A stretch of DNA of 10,000 nucleotides from Flavobacterium sp. (GTDB taxonomy: Bacteria; Bacteroidota; Bacteroidia; Flavobacteriales; Flavobacteriaceae): assembly GCF_020217025.1 (NCBI RefSeq), contig NZ_JAIWOF010000186.1, forward strand, positions 1 through 10,000, written 5' to 3'. The number at the start of each line of letters is the position of its first letter. Position 1 is the first letter of the stretch. The position numbers and the translations under genes were made by a program. This document shows, one piece after another, positions 6,240 to 10,000 of this stretch. The notes under the pieces were generated by a model that was given only the letters and a program-made list of their open reading frames with translations, searched no databases and was not told the DNA's origin.

Positions 6240-7670
6240 TTATTGACCTTGTCCCATAGAATAGGCTTTCACTCCATTAAATTGATATAGATTTTCGGTT
6301 TTAATTACATCGATACCTAAATCAATTGCCTTACCCAGCAGCGTTACAATTACATTCTTTTCAAGCGGTTGATTCGACTGAAAGCGACATCTCCAATGAT
6401 CCGTGCAAAAGGTTTCCGAAAAGCCATTAGGCCAAACTTTTACGCCTCGGTTAGAAATCATAACTAAATCCATGGTTTCTGTTGTCAAAGCTTTTAATTT
6501 CTCAGCTAAAATGTTAGCATCCAATCCACTCCAGTGTACGAACAAATCCACACCTAATAATTCTTTTTGAGAAGCTTCTTTTCTTTTGTATTCTGGTAAC
6601 TGAATGACAGAGTTTTTGGGTGGTGTTACCGCTTTTAAAATACTCGGTACTTTATCGAAATTGGTAATTACAGCATCAGCGAATTCCGAAGTTCCTACCA
6701 ATTGTTTACTCAATTTATCATTATAAATATCTGCTGTGTGAATTCCGTCTTCTAAGGTTTTCAACCAAGCATTTTGAATTTTAGTAGCTTCAGTGGCATA
6801 ACCTAAGTGATATAGCATCGCAATCGCTGCTTGTAATAAACCTGACGGATTGGCAATATTTTGTCCCGCAATGTCTGGTGCCGAACCGTGAATCGCTTCA
6901 AACATCGAACATTCATTTCCGATGTTCACTGAACCCGCTAATCCTACCGAGCCTGCGATTTGTGCTGCCACATCTGAAATAATATCTCCGTATAAATTCG
7001 AAGTCACAATCACATCAAATTTCTCCGGATGATCTGCTAAATATGCTGTTCCGATGTCGATAATCATGTGATTCGCTTCGATGTTAGGATATTCCATGGC
7101 AATTTCTTTGAAAACTTGGTGGAATAAACCATCGGTTTGCTTCATGATATTATCCTTGCTAAAACAAGTCACTTTTTTACGACCATAATTTTGAGCATAT
7201 TCAAAAGCATAACGAATGATTTTTTCGCAACCTGGACGACTTATCAATTTTAAGCATTGTACTACTTCATCCGTTTGTTGGTGTTCAATTCCAGCATACA
7301 AATCTTCTTCATTTTCACGAACAATTACCACATCTAAATTTGGAAAATTCGTTGCTACAAAAGGATGTAACGATACACATGGTCGAATGTTAGCAAACAA
7401 ACCTAATGCTTTTCGCATCGTAACATTTAAGCTCTTGTAGCCACCTCCTTGTGGAGTTGTGATGGGCGCTTTGAGTAATACTTTGTTTTTTCGGATAACT
7501 TCCCATGAAGCATCTGAAATACCAGAAGTATTCCCTCCCAAATACACTTTTTCTCCAATTTCAATTTCTTCAAAATCAATGGGAGCATTTGATTTTTTAA
7601 TAATCTTTAAAACTGCATCCATGATTTCTGGACCAATTCCGTCTCCTTTAGCAATCGTAACTTTTCTCAT
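6240..7670 (-). CDS. icd: Isocitrate dehydrogenase, long form with C-terminal extension
   Basis: A TCA-cycle enzyme converting isocitrate to 2-oxoglutarate and CO2. Counting from the ATG at 7670 it has 476 residues; a TTG seven codons upstream (7691) is less likely because MRKVTIAKGDGIGPE is the normal family N-terminus. Substrate and metal residues are all present by alignment to E. coli Icd from memory: S80 and N82, R86, R96, R118, Y125, K172, D205, D229 and D233. Residues about 352-476 form the C-terminal extension known from Thermus-type enzymes. The cofactor loop HGSAPDIAG (261-269) has Asp266-Ile267 where NADP-dependent E. coli Icd has Lys-Tyr. By the established rule this favours NAD+, although such proteins are often annotated as NADP-dependent. 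It heads the minus-strand operon and is divergent from the LysR gene. Near-certain as a beta-decarboxylating dehydrogenase; isocitrate over isopropylmalate is supported by SLN at 80-82 and length. Confidence 0.93.
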   Translation of the reverse strand: MRKVTIAKGDGIGPEIMDAVLKIIKKSNAPIDFEEIEIGEKVYLGGNTSGISDASWEVIRKNKVLLKAPITTPQGGGYKSLNVTMRKALGLFANIRPCVSLHPFVATNFPNLDVVIVRENEEDLYAGIEHQQTDEVVQCLKLISRPGCEKIIRYAFEYAQNYGRKKVTCFSKDNIMKQTDGLFHQVFKEIAMEYPNIEANHMIIDIGTAYLADHPEKFDVIVTSNLYGDIISDVAAQIAGSVGLAGSVNIGNECSMFEAIHGSAPDIAGQNIANPSGLLQAAIAMLYHLGYATEATKIQNAWLKTLEDGIHTADIYNDKLSKQLVGTSEFADAVITNFDKVPSILKAVTPPKNSVIQLPEYKRKEASQKELLGVDLFVHWSGLDANILAEKLKALTTETMDLVMISNRGVKVWPNGFSETFCTDHWRCRFQSNQPLEKNVIVTLLGKAIDLGIDVIKTENLYQFNGVKAYSMGQGQ

Positions 7671-7754
7671 GTTTTGATTATTTTTATGCAAATCTCTGTA
7701 CTTTAATTCATATATTTTTATTTATATTTGCTATACATTATATAAAATATTTTT
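7671..7754. promoter_or_regulatory. Divergent icd/LysR intergenic region
   Basis: This 84-bp AT-rich segment separates the icd ATG and the LysR ATG and must carry promoters for both directions. Regulators of the LysR class commonly bind such divergent spacers. AT-rich dyads occur (for example aaaatatttt at 7744-7753), but in this composition none stands out as a convincing T-N11-A operator. No good minus-strand -7 element for icd was found. Confidence 0.45.
7723..7730 (+). promoter_or_regulatory. Candidate -7 promoter element for LysR gene
   Basis: TATATTTG is an exact match to the Bacteroidota -7 consensus TAnnTTTG and lies 24 bp before the LysR start codon, a sensible distance for a short leader. 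The -33 position has only a partial match (cttta at about 7701-7705, lacking the G of TTTG). The match is short and the region AT-rich, so this is a candidate only. Confidence 0.5.
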
Positions 7755-8678
7755 ATGAATTACACCTTAAACCAGTTACGCATATTCTTGAAAGTAGTAC
7801 AAAATCAGAGTGTTACTAAGGCTTCCGAAGAGTTGCATTTGACCCAACCTGCGGTTTCTATTCAATTAAAAAATTTTCAAGACCAATTTGAAATTCCACT
7901 AACAGAAGTGGTAGGAAGAAAGATTTATGTAACTGATTTTGGTAAAGAAATTGCCGAAGCAGCCGAACAAATCTTACAACAAGTCAGCACTATTGATTAT
8001 AAAACATTGGCTTATAAAGGACAGCTTTTTGGAAAAATTAAAATTTCAGTCGTTTCTACTGGAAAATATGTGATGCCTTACTTTTTGGCTGATTTTTTAA
8101 AAATGCATCCCGGAGTAGAATTAGAAATGGATGTAACCAATAAAAATAAAGTGGTGAAAAGTTTGCAAAACAATGAAGTAGATTTTGCTTTGGTTTCGAT
8201 TCTTCCAGAAAAAATGAAAGTAGAAAAAATTGATTTAATGCAAAACAAGTTGTTCTTAGTGGGCAATATGGAAGAAGATTTTAGTAAGAAAAAGAAAATC
8301 GAAGATATTTTAGAAAACCGTCCGTTGTTATTTAGAGAAAATGGTTCCGGAACACGCCAAACCATGGAGCGTTTCATTGTACAACAAGATTTGAAGATTA
8401 GCAAGCGAATGGAATTAACCTCAAATGAAGCCATAAAACAAGCCATTTTAGCAGGCTTAGGATATTCAATTATGCCTTTAATTGGCATCCGTAAAGAAAT
8501 ACAAAACAAGGACTTACAAATTATTCCTTTAAAAGGATTACCCATCAAAACCAATTGGAGTTTAATTTGGGTAAAAGGCAAAAACCACAACCCTGCTGCC
8601 CTTGCCTATTTGGATTATTTAAAAAAGGAAAAAGAAGCGATTATCCATTCCAAGTTTAGTTGGTATGAGACGATGTAG
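7755..8678 (+). CDS. LysR-family transcriptional regulator, CbbR/CysL-like
   Basis: A protein of 307 residues. The winged helix-turn-helix occupies residues about 4-62 with the recognition region LTQPAVSIQLKNF (29-41), typical of LysR regulators. A linker helix follows, then a periplasmic-binding-protein-like effector domain from about 90 to 295. The segments MPYFLADFLKMHPGVEL and RENGSGTR (194-201) followed by ME are characteristic of the CbbR/CysL/YeiE branch. It is the only plus-strand gene here and is divergent from icd, the classic arrangement for a LysR protein controlling its neighbour and itself. The downstream run includes a bicarbonate permease, and CbbR-like regulators commonly govern inorganic-carbon genes, so this operon is a reasonable target; that is inference. 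The effector molecule is unknown. The start is ATG at 7755. Confidence 0.93.
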   Translation: MNYTLNQLRIFLKVVQNQSVTKASEELHLTQPAVSIQLKNFQDQFEIPLTEVVGRKIYVTDFGKEIAEAAEQILQQVSTIDYKTLAYKGQLFGKIKISVVSTGKYVMPYFLADFLKMHPGVELEMDVTNKNKVVKSLQNNEVDFALVSILPEKMKVEKIDLMQNKLFLVGNMEEDFSKKKKIEDILENRPLLFRENGSGTRQTMERFIVQQDLKISKRMELTSNEAIKQAILAGLGYSIMPLIGIRKEIQNKDLQIIPLKGLPIKTNWSLIWVKGKNHNPAALAYLDYLKKEKEAIIHSKFSWYETM

Positions 8679-8692
8679 CTTCTTTTTTATTT

Positions 8693-8788
8693 TCAATTCA
8701 ATTGGCTCAACACTATTGCGATTTTTATAAACATAATAACAACTTTTAAAACTGTCATTATTAAATCACTATTGTTTTCTTCTTTCAT
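8693..8788 (-). CDS. Possible 31-aa membrane peptide
   Basis: A short frame from ATG (8788) to TGA encodes 31 residues: a polar start (MKEENNSD) followed by a hydrophobic helix-like stretch (LIMTVLKVVIMFIKIAIVL) and a short polar end. This is the shape of bacterial single-helix small membrane proteins. It lies just past the terminator of the slipin gene and before the LysR stop, so it would need its own promoter or read-through. No ribosome-binding site or promoter is evident. AT-rich DNA gives such frames by chance, so the call is tentative. Confidence 0.22.
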   Translation of the reverse strand: MKEENNSDLIMTVLKVVIMFIKIAIVLSQLN

Positions 8789-8803
8789 TTCTCTTAGTTT
8801 TTA

Positions 8804-8833
8804 AAAACCTCGAAAAATGAATTCCGAGGTTTT
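8804..8833. terminator. Bidirectional hairpin terminator between LysR and slipin genes
   Basis: A 9-bp perfect stem AAAACCTCG (8804-8812) pairing with 8825-8833, with a 12-nt loop. It is flanked by T-rich sequence on both strands: GGTTTT towards the right on plus, and GGTTTTTAAAAAC leftwards on minus. It begins 3 bp beyond the slipin stop and 125 bp beyond the LysR stop, so it mainly serves the slipin gene and can also stop LysR transcripts. Confidence 0.85.
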
Positions 8834-8835
8834 GA

Positions 8836-9933
8836 TTATTTAACGAAAATGTCTTTTAATTGACTGATTACGTTACCACTTCCAGAAATGGTGATTTCAC
8901 CAATTCGATCTGCGATTTTTTCTACGTATTCCATCTCTTTCAATTTCCACAACATTTCGTTTTCCTCCATTAATTTAGCGGTATTCAACATACTACGCAT
9001 AGCAGCCGTTTCTTCCCGTCTCATAATACTGTTGGCTTGTGCTTTTTTCTCTGCCACTAATACCTGATTCATGATTTCTTTCATATCTCCAGGTAAAATA
9101 ACATCTCTAATTCCAGCATCGGCAACACTTAAACCTAAGGCGTTGATTTTCTCCAACATGTTTTCCAAAATTTCTTTTGAAATTGTGTCTTTTTTGTTCA
9201 ACAACTCGTCTAAAGTGTAGCTACCAACTAAAGCTCGTAAAGCCAATTGCATTAACACATACAACTGTTTGTCGTATTCTTTGTTGTTTACCAAAGCTTT
9301 AACTGCGTCAATTACTTGGTAACGAACAAAAAAGTTAATCCGCAAAGTTGCTTTATCTTTTGTCAATAATTCTTGACCTGCGATTTCCATTTGTTGTTGA
9401 CGAATATCTACGTTTTTAACTTCAATTGGAATGGCGTTGTTCCAGAAATAGTAGTTTCCGGCGGCCAATTCTTTTACAAAAGCACCATTTACAAACAACA
9501 AACCTTTTTCAAAGTTCAACACTTGAAATTTTCTAGTGTACGCACGAACTTTGATGTTTTCCAACAAAGCCACTGGAACCGTTTCTGTAATTTCTACTTT
9601 AGATAAATCGATTTTTGTAAAGGCATTGTCTAAATATCCTTTCCAAAAGGCATATCTTCCTGTCGTCAATACTTCTTTAAACATGCCGTTTACATAGTAC
9701 AAAGCGATTTCATTATCTCCTATTTCGATTATTTCTAACATTGAAGCTAACTTTTCATTTTGCAATAAAATCGTTAATTCTATTGGCGCAACAAACGATT
9801 GCTTCATTTCATATATATGCACTTTTTTATTGCCTAAAATCCAATAAGAACCAGCTTCTAAGACGTTAATTAATTTTCCTTTTTCAAATACCAAACCTAC
9901 TTGGTATGCTTGAATTGTAATTCTGTCGATCAT
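8836..9933 (-). CDS. Slipin/stomatin-like SPFH-domain protein
   Basis: A protein of 365 residues. The SPFH (band 7) domain covers about 130-300: IEVKNVDIRQQQMEIAGQE, LLTKDKATLRINFFVRYQV, and LGLSVADAGIRDVILPGDM before a charged coiled-coil-like helix (about 295-345). SPFH proteins form large oligomeric rings or cages on membranes and often scaffold proteases. Unlike classic stomatins or slipins it has no N-terminal membrane hairpin. Instead the N-terminal half carries three similar units at about 9-32, 73-97 and 139-164, each with a hydrophobic GL-V/L-F or IALYY strand, a G-K or NG turn, V/L-L/K, a Gly and Y-x-W or Y-x-F-W. No NfeD partner gene is adjacent within the window. It ends 3 bp before a hairpin terminator. 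The start is ATG at 9933; any promoter lies in the short upstream spacer or beyond. Confidence 0.85.
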   Translation of the reverse strand: MIDRITIQAYQVGLVFEKGKLINVLEAGSYWILGNKKVHIYEMKQSFVAPIELTILLQNEKLASMLEIIEIGDNEIALYYVNGMFKEVLTTGRYAFWKGYLDNAFTKIDLSKVEITETVPVALLENIKVRAYTRKFQVLNFEKGLLFVNGAFVKELAAGNYYFWNNAIPIEVKNVDIRQQQMEIAGQELLTKDKATLRINFFVRYQVIDAVKALVNNKEYDKQLYVLMQLALRALVGSYTLDELLNKKDTISKEILENMLEKINALGLSVADAGIRDVILPGDMKEIMNQVLVAEKKAQANSIMRREETAAMRSMLNTAKLMEENEMLWKLKEMEYVEKIADRIGEITISGSGNVISQLKDIFVK

Positions 9934-9960
9934 AATTTATTTATAGTTATCATTAAACAT

Positions 9961-10000
9961 TCATTTAAAAAAGAAAACCTTCAGTACTTCGTCCAAAGTC
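9961..10000 (-). CDS. Possible 3' end of an upstream minus-strand gene
   Basis: Two minus-strand frames are open from the right edge. One ends with TAA at 9965-9967 (tail DFGRSTEGFLF), the other with TGA at 9961-9963 (tail TLDEVLKVFFFK). Either would place a gene end about 30 bp before the slipin start, suggesting a shared transcript. With only a dozen codons I cannot decide which frame, if any, is coding. Confidence 0.3.
   Translation of the reverse strand, partial: TLDEVLKVFFFK

Noticed and set aside
7671..7691. TTG-initiated N-terminal extension of isocitrate dehydrogenase
   Set aside because: The extra seven residues are Asn/His/Gln-rich and precede MRKVTIAKGDGIGPE, the usual start of the family; the ATG at 7670 is preferred.
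8078..8590. A 170-codon open frame on the minus strand inside the LysR gene
   Set aside because: It is fully antisense to a well-conserved LysR coding region, its translation is low-complexity (Phe, Ser, Ile, Lys-rich) with no recognisable domain, and it is typical of shadow frames in AT-rich DNA.

Overview
The window looks like a chromosomal segment of a Flavobacterium-like member of the Bacteroidota. This rests on low GC with strongly AT-rich spacers, a type IX secretion (T9SS) C-terminal sorting domain, a Flavobacteriia-style secreted collagen-like protein, an isocitrate dehydrogenase with a long C-terminal extension, absence of clear Shine-Dalgarno sequences, and one good match to the Bacteroidota -7 promoter element (TAnnTTTG) ahead of the only plus-strand gene. 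No tRNA, rRNA, CRISPR array, insertion sequence or phage gene was seen.

Layout. Nearly everything is on the minus strand, so it reads from right to left. At 9965-10000 there may be the tail of an upstream gene. At 8836-9933 is a slipin/SPFH-domain protein, ending at a hairpin terminator (8804-8833) shared with the convergent LysR gene. The LysR regulator (7755-8678, plus strand) is divergent from isocitrate dehydrogenase (6240-7670). The dehydrogenase heads a compact minus-strand run: a 65-aa two-helix membrane protein (6033-6230), an 89-aa unknown (5777-6046), a zinc-ribbon protein resembling the DUF6671 family (4933-5787), the tRNA t6A enzyme TsaC/Sua5 (3973-4926) and an SbtA-type bicarbonate permease (2988-3950). 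Gaps are -14 to +22 bp, so this is probably one operon. After a 115-bp gap comes a Bax-inhibitor-1/YccA membrane protein (2183-2872) with a strong terminator (2132-2162). Then follow a lipoprotein-like archaemetzincin metalloprotease (1490-2107), a 369-bp AT-rich spacer holding a large hairpin, and a secreted pair: a small T9SS cargo protein (641-1120) and a collagen-repeat protein that runs off the left edge (1-629).

How the genes may work together. The most suggestive group is the run from idh to sbtA with its divergent LysR. Isocitrate dehydrogenase releases CO2, TsaC consumes bicarbonate to make threonylcarbamoyl-AMP, SbtA-family permeases import bicarbonate with sodium, and the LysR protein resembles the CbbR/CysL branch. 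A shared inorganic-carbon theme is an inference from family knowledge and gene order; nothing in the sequence proves co-regulation. Two small proteins and the zinc-ribbon protein in the middle of this run have no known role, and they are the best candidates here for something undescribed. Two start codons were moved inward: isocitrate dehydrogenase and the zinc-ribbon protein can each be extended to a TTG, but an ATG a few codons downstream fits better.
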